Translations under genes and position numbers: made by a program | From: Roseiarcus sp963741405 | Lineage (GTDB): Bacteria; Pseudomonadota; Alphaproteobacteria; Rhizobiales; Beijerinckiaceae | Reading direction: 5' to 3' | DNA: 64,000 nt | NCBI GenBank assembly: GCA_963741405.1 | Contig: CAVUHX010000042.1 | Span: forward strand, 277,426 to 341,425 | Part shown: positions 55,494 through 63,981 of the stretch, piece after piece | How positions within the stretch are numbered: the first letter of the stretch is position 1 | How the letters are laid out: each line of letters starts with the position of its first letter | Notes under the pieces: model-generated | Told to the model about the DNA's origin: nothing | The model's input: the letters and a program-made list of their open reading frames with translations, nothing else | Databases searched by the model: none

Positions 55494-56165
55494 TCAATCT
55501 TCAATCGCGTCGTCCGCCGCGGGCTTCGGCCTGCGCCCCGGCTTCCCGGGCCGAGGGTCGCGGCCCATAAGCCCGACCACCCGGTCGAGGAAAACCGCCG
55601 AGCCGGGCGGCTGCCCGATGCCTTCGGCCGCCCGCAGCGCCGCGAGCTTTTCGGCGTCGGGCTCCGTGTCGAGAAGGTCGGTGAAGCGGCCGGCCGCGCG
55701 CGACAGAAGCGGCGCCACGTGCACGAGTTCGTCGTCCCGCCCCGCGAGATGCGCCCGCACGCTCGACCACAGCCAGTCCTCGGCGCGCGCGACCATCCGA
55801 GCCCGCACCGGATTGAGCGCGACGTAGCGCGCCGCCGTCATCAGGTGGTCCTCGTCCATGACGACCGAGCCGAAGCGGGACTGGAACAGATGCCCGGTCA
55901 CCCTGAGCCGCGCGTTGACGAACGCGCTATAGCGCCGGTGCGCCTTGCCCAGCGCCCGGGCCAGACCGTCGGCCGTGGTCGGCGTCAGGATGAGGTGGAC
56001 GTGGTTGGGCATCAGGCAATAGGCCCAGACGCTGACCCCGGCCTTGTTGCAGGCCTCCCGCAGGTGATTGCGATACATGCGGTAATCGTCGTCGCGGAAA
56101 AAGACGCGTTCGCGCCGGTTGCCCCGCTGCGTGACGTGATGGGGCAGACCGGGGACGTAATCCAC
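55494..56165 (-). CDS. REP-associated tyrosine transposase (Y1/IS200-like, RAYT)
   Basis: 223 residues from GTG 56165. RYVPG-type start (DYVPGLPHHVTQRGNRRE), the HUH motif in YCLMPNHVHLILTP, RRYSAFVNARLRVTGHLFQSRF and DEDHLMTAARYVALNPVRA define the RAYT family of single-strand transposases that act on REP hairpins. The N-terminus is about four residues shorter than usual. Two other pieces of the same family lie at 54022 and 57150, so these genes or their hairpin targets have moved repeatedly in this locus. Confidence 0.9.
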   Translation of the reverse strand: MDYVPGLPHHVTQRGNRRERVFFRDDDYRMYRNHLREACNKAGVSVWAYCLMPNHVHLILTPTTADGLARALGKAHRRYSAFVNARLRVTGHLFQSRFGSVVMDEDHLMTAARYVALNPVRARMVARAEDWLWSSVRAHLAGRDDELVHVAPLLSRAAGRFTDLLDTEPDAEKLAALRAAEGIGQPPGSAVFLDRVVGLMGRDPRPGKPGRRPKPAADDAIED

Positions 56166-56351
56166 CGGTAATCCGCCGGGGTCATCGCGTTGACGGAATT
56201 ACGCGACGCAACCGAAATGTATCTACAAGCCGCAGCGGGGTCTCAACGGCATTTCGGTGTTGTCAAAGTATCGCTGTGGGCGCAGTCTCAGCCGCAATAG
56301 GGCCGTCGATCCGGCGAATGCCGGAATCAATTCCAGGCTCGGGAGGAAGCT

Positions 56352-56990
56352 GTGGCGTCCTCGATCGCCATTGATGCGCGCGACGTTCTTGTCATCATCG
56401 ATGTGGAGACCAACTTCTTCCCGGGCGGCTCGCACGCGGTCGCCGACGGCGATCCGATCGTGCCGCTGGTCGACCGGCTCGCGCGCGCGTTCGACAATGT
56501 CGTGTTCACCCAGGGCCTGCATCCCAGCGGCCGCACCGCAATTGCGTCCGATCCCGGCGCCAAGCCGTTCGACGGGAATGCGACATCCTACGGTGATCAG
56601 GCGCCGCTGTTTGAGCATTGTGGGCCGGGCGAGCAAGGAGCTGACTTGGGTGCGGGCTTGGTCATCGACCGCGCGTTCCTGATTTTGAGCAAGGGGGGCA
56701 ACGGCGAGGTCGAATCCCATTCCGCCTCTTCCAAGGCGGAAGGAGAGACGACGATGGGACTCGCCACGCTGCTGAAAGCGCGCGGAATCAACCGAGTCTT
56801 CGCCTGCGGCCTAGCGACCGACTATTGCATCGCCCGTCTGATGGTCGACGCGCGCGCCGCCGGCTTGGAAACCTTCGTCATCGATGACGCCTGCCGGGCG
56901 ATCAACTCCAACGGCTCATTCACTCCCGCCTGGGCGAAGATGAACGCGGCCGCAGTTTGGCGGGTCAGGGCTCGAGAGATTTTGGGGTAG
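56352..56990 (+). CDS. Nicotinamidase-like cysteine hydrolase lacking one metal ligand
   Basis: 212 residues from GTG 56352 with GGGAGG upstream. It follows nicotinamidase/pyrazinamidase (PncA) from end to end: VLVIIDVETNFFPGG (catalytic aspartate), VVFTQGLHP, LFEHCGPGEQGADL (metal histidine), ILSKGGNGEVESHSAS (catalytic lysine) and FACGLATDYCIARLMVDARA (catalytic cysteine). In ordinary PncA the second block reads TQDWHP and its aspartate binds the metal; here glycine replaces it, and the NDF of the first block is TNF. The triad is intact, so it may be an isochorismatase-type hydrolase of altered metal use or substrate. I leave the gene symbol empty for that reason. Confidence 0.8.
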   Translation: MASSIAIDARDVLVIIDVETNFFPGGSHAVADGDPIVPLVDRLARAFDNVVFTQGLHPSGRTAIASDPGAKPFDGNATSYGDQAPLFEHCGPGEQGADLGAGLVIDRAFLILSKGGNGEVESHSASSKAEGETTMGLATLLKARGINRVFACGLATDYCIARLMVDARAAGLETFVIDDACRAINSNGSFTPAWAKMNAAAVWRVRAREILG

Positions 56991-57149
56991 ACCAATCTTG
57001 TGCCAGCTCGGCGCGCTCCCGCCCCCCTTTGGCGCGAAGCAGGGAAGGCGCCGCGTAGCGGCGGATGGGGTGCGGAAAAGCAGGTACGGATCGACGCAGG
57101 TTTGCGGTGACGGGTCGTGCAACCCGACGTGGCCCGAAGCAGCGGACCG

Positions 57150-57385
57150 AACCCCATCCGGCGCCATAGCCCGTCGAAAGACGGGCGTCTCTCGACGCCC
57201 TCTGGCGCCACCTTCCCCAGCCCCAGCGCCGCCGAACACCGAACCGGCCCGGAAACAGATGGCCGGTCTGGCGCGCGCGGGCGTTGACGTAGCCGGCGTA
57301 GAGCCGGGCGCCCGCGAGAGCGCCAGCGCCAGGCCCTCGCCGTCCTCCGGCGTCAGGATGAGATGAACGTGGTTCGGCATCTGGC
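57150..57385 (-). pseudogene. Decayed REP-associated transposase fragment
   Basis: MPNHVHLILTPEDGEGLALAL with the HUH motif begins at 57380; after a frame change AGYVNARARQTGHLFPGRFG follows. Only these two blocks of a RAYT gene survive. The surrounding 57000-57150 is GC-rich and non-coding. At its 5' side it joins an IS3 remnant. Confidence 0.7.
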
Positions 57386-57421
57386 AAGGAGGGCGGCAAT
57401 GCTCTCTGTCGCGTCGAAGCG

Positions 57422-58013
57422 ATGACCGCGCAGGAGACGCAAGGCGGCCCCTCGATCGAACATTTGTGCGCGCTCGGCGGCGTGTCGCGCGCCGGCTTCT
57501 ATCGCTTTGGCGAGATCCGCGCGCCCAGGCGGGCGGAGGCGGACCTGCGCGACAAGATCCAGGCGATCGCGCTGGAAAACCGCTTCTATGGCTATCGCCG
57601 CGTCAAACAGGAGCTCTGGCGGCTGCACGGCTTGAAAATCAACCGCAAGCACGTGCTCCGGCTGATGCGCGAGGACAATCTTCTCTGCCTGCGCCAGAAG
57701 TCCTTCGTTCCACCCACCACCGACTCCCGGCACAAGTTCCCCATCGTTCCCAACCTGACGCGCGATCTCGTCCCCACCGGCCTCGATCAGATCTGGGTCG
57801 CCGACATCACCTACGTCAGGCTGGCGGGGCAGTTCGTCTATCTCGCCGTCGTTCTCGACGCCTATTCGCGCAAAGTCGTCGGTTGGGCGCTCGCCGACCA
57901 TCGAGGCGAGCCTCGCCATCGAGGCGCTCGACATGGCCCTGGCCGCCAGAAAGCCTAGGCCCGGGCTCTTTCACCATTCCGATCGCGGCGTGCAATATGC
58001 TTGCGGCGACTAT
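57422..58013 (+). pseudogene. IS3-family OrfB, 5' part
   Basis: MTAQETQGGPSIEHLCALGG starts the HTH_21 region, and WVADITYVRLAGQFVYLAVVLDAYSRKVVGW holds the first catalytic aspartate. After ADH the frame shifts (a missing pair of bases near 57901) but the other frame continues EASLAIEALDMALAA and LFHHSDRGVQYACGDY (second aspartate) to 58013, where the ISAzo13-type element is inserted. orfA is not present upstream. Confidence 0.85.
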
Positions 58014-59340
58014 GGCGACGCCCAAGAATTATTGCTCCACGTTCGAACGTCTGGGCGAGATGCTGTAGTTCCATTCTGGATGGAAGGAATCCCGCTTTAT
58101 GTTGAGTGTCGCCATTTGCTCGTCGGAGATCTTGATGCCCTTGGGATAGGCGTTGGGATCGAGTTCGCAGCGGATTTTGAGGCCGGTTTTCGTCGTCGTG
58201 TTTGCGATCAGTTCGATGGCCACGAGGAGGCTGACGAGAGGCATGGCGCGCCAGTTCTGGGTAATGTGGCAGAACATGCGGTGCTCGATCTTGTTCCACT
58301 TCGAGGTCCCCGGCGGATAATGGCAGACCTGGATGATCAGACCGGTCTCGTCGGCGAGTTGTTGCAGCGCCACCTTCCATAGCCGTAGGCGCGAGCCGTT
58401 GGAGCCTCCGCCATCGGCGGTGATCATGAGACGCGTCATTGAGGGATAACGCTCCCGGCCCATCCGATCGAGCCAGAGGCGAACGCCATTTACGGCGAAT
58501 TGCCCGGTATCATGGTCGATTCCGAGGCTGACATAGCCGAGGTTGGCGCCGATGTCGTAGATTCCGTAGGGGACGAACTTGCCCAGTTCCTTGTCCTCGA
58601 AATCGTGGGTGTTGACCTCAATCGGTTGGCCTTGCGGCCCATAGTCGCTGCCGCCGTTCTTGAATTCGCCGAGCAATTCCTTCTTCTTCGCGTCGATCGA
58701 TATCACCGGCTGATCGGTGGCCTGAAACGCCTCGGCCTTGGCGTTGATATATTCAAACTGAGCGTCGCGATCGGGATGTTTGCCGCCTTCCTTGGTCTTG
58801 CGGTTGAAGTGGCGGCAATATTTCAGCTCCTCCAACAGTTTGGGAATGGTGGAGGAGCTCACCTTGTGACCCATCGCCCGAAGCGCCGCCGCCAGCTTGT
58901 CGTGGCTCTTCGAGACCCATCGCAACGGCCGCATCGGATCGCCCATCGTCGCGGGCTCGAGCAATCGTTGCAAGTCCTCCAGAAGCGTCGGGTCCCTCGT
59001 CGTCAACCGAGGGCTCCCCCCGCCCTTGCGGCGCACCTTCCCGGTCAGAGAGCCGGGGTCCCGCAGGTCCTTCAGACCGCGTCCGATCGTGCTTCGGGCG
59101 ACCTTCGTCGCGCGCGCGGCGGCCGCGATCCCGCCGTAGCCGGCCGCCTTCGCCTCGGCAGCGGCACTCAACCGTCGGCCTCGCTCGTCAAGCGAGGAAC
59201 GAAGTGCTTCAAATCGGATACGGAGGGGCGATTCATCTATCATGACCACGATATAGACGCTGGTTTCGAGGTCAGGAATCCCCCAAACAGCCGATCCCAG
59301 CAAAATCCCAATCCCAATTCACCTGTTTCTGGCCGTCGCC
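58014..59340 (-). mobile_element. ISAzo13-family element inserted in IS3 OrfB
   Basis: 1,327 bases. Inverted repeats: left GGCGACGCCCAAGAA at 58014, right complement GGCGACGGCCAGAAA ending at 59340. A 3-base target duplication TAT flanks it (58011-58013 and 59341-59343). Removing the element and one TAT rejoins CGDY to VEKLERHKIAV of the IS3 transposase exactly in frame. Confidence 0.92.
58029..59243 (-). CDS. ISAzo13-family transposase
   Basis: 404 residues from ATG 59243 (MIDESPLRIRFEAL); the in-frame start at 59303 adds only element-end sequence. It matches the Rhodopirellula-type DDE transposases: LVGEFKN-like LLGEFKNGGSDYGPQGQP, the core QPVISIDAKKKELLG (first D), ITADGGGSNGSRLRLWK (second D) and WNKIEHRMFCHITQNWRA (E). 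The N-terminal region has an HTH (RATKVARSTIGRGLKDL). Intact frame, matching ends and a target duplication suggest recent activity. Confidence 0.92.
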   Translation of the reverse strand: MIDESPLRIRFEALRSSLDERGRRLSAAAEAKAAGYGGIAAAARATKVARSTIGRGLKDLRDPGSLTGKVRRKGGGSPRLTTRDPTLLEDLQRLLEPATMGDPMRPLRWVSKSHDKLAAALRAMGHKVSSSTIPKLLEELKYCRHFNRKTKEGGKHPDRDAQFEYINAKAEAFQATDQPVISIDAKKKELLGEFKNGGSDYGPQGQPIEVNTHDFEDKELGKFVPYGIYDIGANLGYVSLGIDHDTGQFAVNGVRLWLDRMGRERYPSMTRLMITADGGGSNGSRLRLWKVALQQLADETGLIIQVCHYPPGTSKWNKIEHRMFCHITQNWRAMPLVSLLVAIELIANTTTKTGLKIRCELDPNAYPKGIKISDEQMATLNIKRDSFHPEWNYSISPRRSNVEQ

Positions 59341-59343
59341 TAT

Positions 59344-59628
59344 GTCGAGAAACTGGAGCGCCACAAGATCGCCGTCTCCATGAGCCGGCCGGGCAACCCT
59401 TACGACAACGCCAAGGCCGAAAGCTTCATGAAGACGCTCAAAAAAGAGGAGGTGAACGGCAAGGCCTATACTGACCTCGAACACGCCCGAAGCCAGATCG
59501 GCGCCTTCATCGAAACCGTCTACAACGCCAAGCGCCTCCATTCGGCGCTCGGCTACAAACCCCCGGGCCGACCCGGACCGACAAATCAGCGCCAACCACG
59601 AGAGGACAAAGCCCTGTCACCCAATTAG
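59344..59628 (+). pseudogene. IS3-family OrfB, 3' part
   Basis: Continues the gene at 57422-58013: VEKLERHKIAVSMSRPGNPY, DNAKAESFMKTLKKEEV (catalytic glutamate) and FIETVYNAKRLHSALGY are the last blocks of IS3-type OrfB. It ends at a TAG at 59628. 59629-59822 beyond it shows nothing I can name. Confidence 0.85.
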
Positions 59629-59822
59629 ACGTGTCTCAGCGAAGCGGTGCAGTCCACGGGCGTGTCACGATGTGCGCCCTGAAGGCGCGTTTCTCTAGTG
59701 GAGGAAGGTTCCACCCGGATAAGTGTCGATGGGTCCGGTAGCTGGCGAGCGGTCTGGCGGGGCAACCGGCCGGGCTGGAGCCTCGCGACAAAGGCCGCCT
59801 TGGGCGGTTGAGCGATCCGGCT

Positions 59823-60533
59823 GTGTTTCGGCGTGGAAAAGTGACCCCCTGAGGCGGGGGATCGGCGTCCAAAATTGACCCCCTGATTTCCGATTTGTTC
59901 GGCTGCCTGCTTTGGCGCGAAGCGGGCGGTGAGGGATGCTGATTGTGGAGACGATTGGTCGGATACGGCGGGAGCATTTCGTTCAGGGCAAGACGATCAG
60001 GGAGATCGCGCGCGACCTGAGGCTGTCGCGCAACACGGTGCGCAAGGTCCTGCGATCGGCGGAGACGGCGTTTTTCTATGGACGAGAAGTTCAGCCGCGG
60101 CCGAAGCTGGGTGGCTGGACGGAAGACCTCGATCGGCTGCTGGCGAGGAACGCGGACGCTTCGGCGCGCGAGCGGATGACGCTGATCCGCATTTTCGAGG
60201 AGCTGCGGACGCTCGGCTACGAAGGCGGCTACGACGCCGTTCGACGTTACGCCCGCGCTTGGGCCAAGGCGAACGCGAGCGCGACGGCGAGCGCCTTCGT
60301 CCCGCTGACGTTCTCGCCGGGCGAGGCCTACCAGTTCGACTGGAGCCACGACATCGTTGTGATGGACGGGGTAACGACGACCGTGAAGGTCGCGCACATC
60401 CGTCTTTGCCACAGCCGCATGATGCTCGCACGCGCCTATCCGCGCGAAACGCAGGAGATGGTTTTCGACGCCCACGAGCGGGCGTTCGCGTTCTTCAGGG
60501 GCGCCTGCTCGCGCGGCATCTACGATTATGTGG
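59823..60533 (+). pseudogene. istA: IS21-family left end and truncated istA
   Basis: Two copies of a terminal motif (AAAAGTGACCCCCTGA near 59843 and AAAATTGACCCCCTGA near 59873) mark an IS21-type left end. istA starts at ATG 59936 after GAGG: HTH REIARDLRLSRNTVRKVLRS, then the start of the integrase core FSPGEAYQFDWSHDIVVMDG (first aspartate). It breaks after FFRGACSRGIYD at about 60533, where the RIT element begins. The rest of this IS21 would lie beyond 64000. It is a different IS21 from the one at 45968. Confidence 0.8.
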
Positions 60534-60557
60534 CCGGCCACATAATCGGGATTTTGT
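60534..60557. repeat. Perfect 24-base palindrome at the RIT left end
   Basis: GATTATGTGGCC followed by its exact reverse complement. The core ATGTGGC recurs at 60580, 63944 and, inverted, at 63990, so it is probably the recombinase-binding unit of the element. Confidence 0.85.
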
Positions 60558-60575
60558 GGCCGCCGCCGTTATGTG

Positions 60576-60594
60576 GCGTGCCGCGCACAGCTCG
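60576..60594 (+). repeat. RIT terminal inverted repeat, left
   Basis: CCGTTATGTGGCGTGCCGC; pairs with the complement of 63982-64000, 18 of 19 bases. Confidence 0.85.
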
Positions 60595-60689
60595 CTGGTT
60601 TCCGGTCGTTGTCATTTTTGACGCGGCACATCGCGCGACGGAAGTGACGCGCACACCCTCCGATTCCTTCGCATGGAATGGAGGTTGTC

Positions 60690-61955
60690 ATGCTGGAACG
60701 GTTCTTCCTCAAGCCACAGACGGTCGACCGCATTCTGCGGTGCTGGCTCGGATCGCGGATCGAGGCGTATGTCACGATCCTTTGCGATCGGGGCTATTCG
60801 ACGCGCACAATTCTTCGACGGGTCCCGATCCTCGTGGAGTTCGCGTCCTTCACCGAAGCCCGCAGCGTCTCACAAATCGAGAAAGCAGAGACCCTCGTCG
60901 ACGAGTTTGTCGCCGACTGGGTCTCCGCTCGACGAGCCGACCCTCTTGCGAATGCATGTCGCCGCGATCGCAACCTCGCAAGCGCCACGGTTCGGCAGTT
61001 CTTCAGCCTCGTCGTGTCACAGTCGGAGTATCGCCGCGCGAGGAAGCCGTGGGGCGATCCATTCGCTGCCCAAGCGCCCGGATTCTTCGAGTATCTCCGG
61101 GTGGAACGCGGTCTGCGTCAAGGTTCCATTCGCGTCTACCAGCACTATCTGCGGCGATTTGAACGCTACCTCCAGCAGATCGAATGCTCGGACATTAGAT
61201 CCTTGGCGTTGCCAGTCGTTACCGGATTCGTCACGACCGCGGCGCAAGAGTTCGGATCTCGGGCCATGGTGGGCCTCTGCAGCACGCTGCGGGTCTTCCT
61301 GCGATACGCATACAGAGAGGGCATTCTTCAGCGCGACCTCAGCAAGCTGGTCGAAGGACCCCAGCACTACAGATTGGCTGACATCCCTCGGTCGATCGGC
61401 TGGGACGCCGTCCAGAAAATGCTCGACCAGGTTGATCGTCGAACCGCTTGGGGCCGACGCGACTACGCCATGCTCCTGCTCATGGTCTCCTATGGGCTCC
61501 GGGCTCGCGAGGTCTCGGTCTTGACCCTCGACGACATCGATTGGAAGCGCGACCGACTGCACGTGCGCGAACGCAAAGCCGACCACACCACGGCCTACCC
61601 GTTGGCCCGCGTCGTTGGCGAAGCAATCATCGACTACCTCAAGAACGGGCGCCCCGTCGTGCAAGGCCGAGAGCTCTTTTGGCGGCACATCGCCCCTCGT
61701 GCGCCTTTGACCCAGGCAGCGGTCTCCTGCGTCGCCAGCAAGTACCTGCATCGCGCGGGCATCGCCGTGGCCCGCCCAGGCTCCCATACGCTCCGGCACG
61801 CTTGCGTCCAACGGCTGGTGGATGCCGGCTTCCCGCTCAAGACCGTCGGCGACTATGTGGGCCATAGCTCCCCGTCATCCACGATGATCTACGCCAAGGT
61901 GCAGGTCGACGCATTGCGCGAAGTCGCGCTCGGAGACGGGGAGGATCTACAATGA
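60690..61955 (+). CDS. ritA: Tyrosine recombinase RitA
   Basis: 421 residues from ATG 60690, chosen for its ribosome binding site GGAGG five bases upstream (another ATG at 60678 lacks one). N-terminal SAM-like core-binding domain about residues 120-210; catalytic domain with the first arginine in VSYGLRAREVSVL, HTLRHACVQRL (HxxR), DYVGHSSPSSTMIYA (histidine and nucleophilic tyrosine). First gene of the trio; its TGA overlaps the next ATG. Confidence 0.92.
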   Translation: MLERFFLKPQTVDRILRCWLGSRIEAYVTILCDRGYSTRTILRRVPILVEFASFTEARSVSQIEKAETLVDEFVADWVSARRADPLANACRRDRNLASATVRQFFSLVVSQSEYRRARKPWGDPFAAQAPGFFEYLRVERGLRQGSIRVYQHYLRRFERYLQQIECSDIRSLALPVVTGFVTTAAQEFGSRAMVGLCSTLRVFLRYAYREGILQRDLSKLVEGPQHYRLADIPRSIGWDAVQKMLDQVDRRTAWGRRDYAMLLLMVSYGLRAREVSVLTLDDIDWKRDRLHVRERKADHTTAYPLARVVGEAIIDYLKNGRPVVQGRELFWRHIAPRAPLTQAAVSCVASKYLHRAGIAVARPGSHTLRHACVQRLVDAGFPLKTVGDYVGHSSPSSTMIYAKVQVDALREVALGDGEDLQ

Positions 61956-62941
61956 GGCCGATCCTTCCCGATCCGTCGAGCCCGATCGCCCCTCATATCA
62001 TCGCGTTCGTGCGCCACAAGCGCTCCCTCAACCGCCGATACGACGTCGAGGAAAAGGCGCTACGTCTATTCGATCGGTATCTCACCGAGGCCGGAGTGGA
62101 AACTCTGGGCGAGATTAGCACGGCCGTACTCGACGCCTTCTTCTTGAGCCGACCGAGGAATTGGCCTCGGAGCTTCAACCACCTGATTGGCGTCGTCGGC
62201 CGACTATTCGAGTGGATGGTCGAACACGACATCATCGACCGTTCCCCGGTCATGATGCGGCCGCGGCGGCGCGGCCAGGCCCGTCCACCTTGCATTCTGG
62301 GGCTCGAGCACGGACAGCGTCTCGTCGACATGGCGGGGCTGTTGCCGGACCGGAACAAGGCTCCGCTGCGCGGCCCCACCTACGCTACGATATTCAGCTT
62401 GCTGTTCGGCCTTGGCCTTCGGGTCGGCGAGGCGGCCCGTTTGCGGTGGGGCGATGTCGACCGCGACAGGGGCATTCTGACGATCCGCGAGACGAAGTTT
62501 TCCAAGTCCAGGCTCGTCCCCATGGGGCCACAACTCGCGAGTCGTCTATCCGCTTTCATGAGCATGCGGACGGAGCGGACCCCCGGATTGACGGCCGAAG
62601 CGCCTGTCTTCTCATTCACTCGCGGCCACCCCATAAACCCTGGCACGATCAGCCAGGTGTTCCATGCGCTGGCTCCGCAACTGAAGATTCCGATTCCGCC
62701 TGGAGGAACGCCGCCGCACGTGCACGACCTGCGCCACAGCTTTGCCGTTGGGCGGTTGCTCCGATGGTATCGCGATGGTGGCAAGCCAGCCGACAAACTG
62801 CTGAATCTGTCGACCTTCATGGGACACGTCGATCCTGCTTCGACGGCGGTGTATTTGACGATTACTGCCGAGTTGATGGACGTCGCTGCCGACCGCTTCC
62901 AAACGTTCGCCGCCCCAATATCGATCGGAGCCCAGCCATGA
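61952..62941 (+). CDS. ritB: Tyrosine recombinase RitB
   Basis: 329 residues from ATG 61952. Catalytic residues: FGLGLRVGEAARLRW (R), HVHDLRHSFAVGRLL (HxxR), FMGHVDPASTAVYL (H and Y). Overlaps ritA and ritC by four bases each (ATGA), so the three proteins are translationally coupled. The short N-terminal arm (HIIAFVRHKRSLNRRYDVEE) is typical of the middle RIT subfamily. Confidence 0.92.
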   Translation: MRPILPDPSSPIAPHIIAFVRHKRSLNRRYDVEEKALRLFDRYLTEAGVETLGEISTAVLDAFFLSRPRNWPRSFNHLIGVVGRLFEWMVEHDIIDRSPVMMRPRRRGQARPPCILGLEHGQRLVDMAGLLPDRNKAPLRGPTYATIFSLLFGLGLRVGEAARLRWGDVDRDRGILTIRETKFSKSRLVPMGPQLASRLSAFMSMRTERTPGLTAEAPVFSFTRGHPINPGTISQVFHALAPQLKIPIPPGGTPPHVHDLRHSFAVGRLLRWYRDGGKPADKLLNLSTFMGHVDPASTAVYLTITAELMDVAADRFQTFAAPISIGAQP

Positions 62942-63939
62942 CGACTGTCGGCAGCCTGGTCTACCAGTTCTTCGAGCACCATCTCAAAGCAGAGAAGGGA
63001 CTCTCTCAGGCCTCCATTCGCGGCTATCGCGACGGAATTCGGCTGTTCCTCCTCTTCCTTGCCAAGACAACCCATCGGCCGATCAGCAAGCTGGCGCTGT
63101 CCGACCTCGGAGCGCACAATGTGCGGGACTTCCTCGCCCATCTCGAAGCCGAGCGCGGCAATACCATCCGATCGCGGAACCATCGGCTGGCGATGCTGCA
63201 CAGGTTCTTCGCCTATGTCGGGGCGCAGACGCCAGAGCTTCTTCGCGAGGCCGAGCGGGTCGCAGCCATCCCGACGAAGCGAACTCAGCCGCCGGCGACC
63301 CGCTATCTCGAACGTGACGAGGTCGAGTTACTTTTCGCCAACATGCCACGCAAGGGACGGCTCGCCGTTCGGGATCGCGCCTTGCTCCTCCTGCTGTACA
63401 ACACTGGCGCCCGCGCGGCCGAACTCGTCGGCTTGACCATAGGTCAGCTCACCTTGGCTCCGCCCTCCCGGGTCAATTTGCATGGCAAAGGCGACAAGTG
63501 GCGGACCTGTCCGCTCTGGCCTGAGACCGCGCGGATGCTGGATGAGATGCTGCAACTGCGACGAACGGCTCCGCCTACCAGCCCGGTTTTCCTGAACAGC
63601 GCCGGTCGGCCGCTGACGCAATTCGGCCTCTACAAGCTCGTCCGGCGTCATACAAACCATATTCCGACCGAGCAAAATCAACGCCCCGTTTCGCCCCACG
63701 TCTTCCGCCACACAACCGCGGTGCATCTCCTGGAATCGGGGGTCGACGTCAATGTCATTCGGGGTTGGCTCGGCCATGTCAGCCTCGACACGACCAATCG
63801 CTATGCCGAAATCAACATCAGGATGAAACAGGAAGCGCTCGAAGCCTGCCAGCCGCCTTCGACTTCTTCGGCGGGGCCCCCGCGAAGACCTGTTTGGCAA
63901 AGCGAACCAAAACTGCTCGAATGGCTCGCGGCCCTGTGA
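62938..63939 (+). CDS. ritC: Tyrosine recombinase RitC
   Basis: 333 residues from ATG 62938. SAM-like domain (QFFEHHLKAEKGLSQASIRG) and a full catalytic domain: NTGARAAELVGL (R), HGKGDKWRTCPL (K), PHVFRHTTAVHLL (HxxR), WLGHVSLDTTNRYAEI (H and Y). It most resembles XerC/D-like enzymes. The right terminus of the element starts 60 bases downstream. Confidence 0.92.
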   Translation: MTTVGSLVYQFFEHHLKAEKGLSQASIRGYRDGIRLFLLFLAKTTHRPISKLALSDLGAHNVRDFLAHLEAERGNTIRSRNHRLAMLHRFFAYVGAQTPELLREAERVAAIPTKRTQPPATRYLERDEVELLFANMPRKGRLAVRDRALLLLLYNTGARAAELVGLTIGQLTLAPPSRVNLHGKGDKWRTCPLWPETARMLDEMLQLRRTAPPTSPVFLNSAGRPLTQFGLYKLVRRHTNHIPTEQNQRPVSPHVFRHTTAVHLLESGVDVNVIRGWLGHVSLDTTNRYAEINIRMKQEALEACQPPSTSSAGPPRRPVWQSEPKLLEWLAAL

Positions 63940-63981
63940 GCGATATGTGGCCACGCGTCGCCGCCAGGGGCCCATTCCCCG

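Noticed and set aside
60678..63939. Phage or integron integrase cluster
   Set aside because: Three overlapping recombinases in fixed order with palindromic ends fit a RIT element; no phage genes, attC sites or tRNA target are present.
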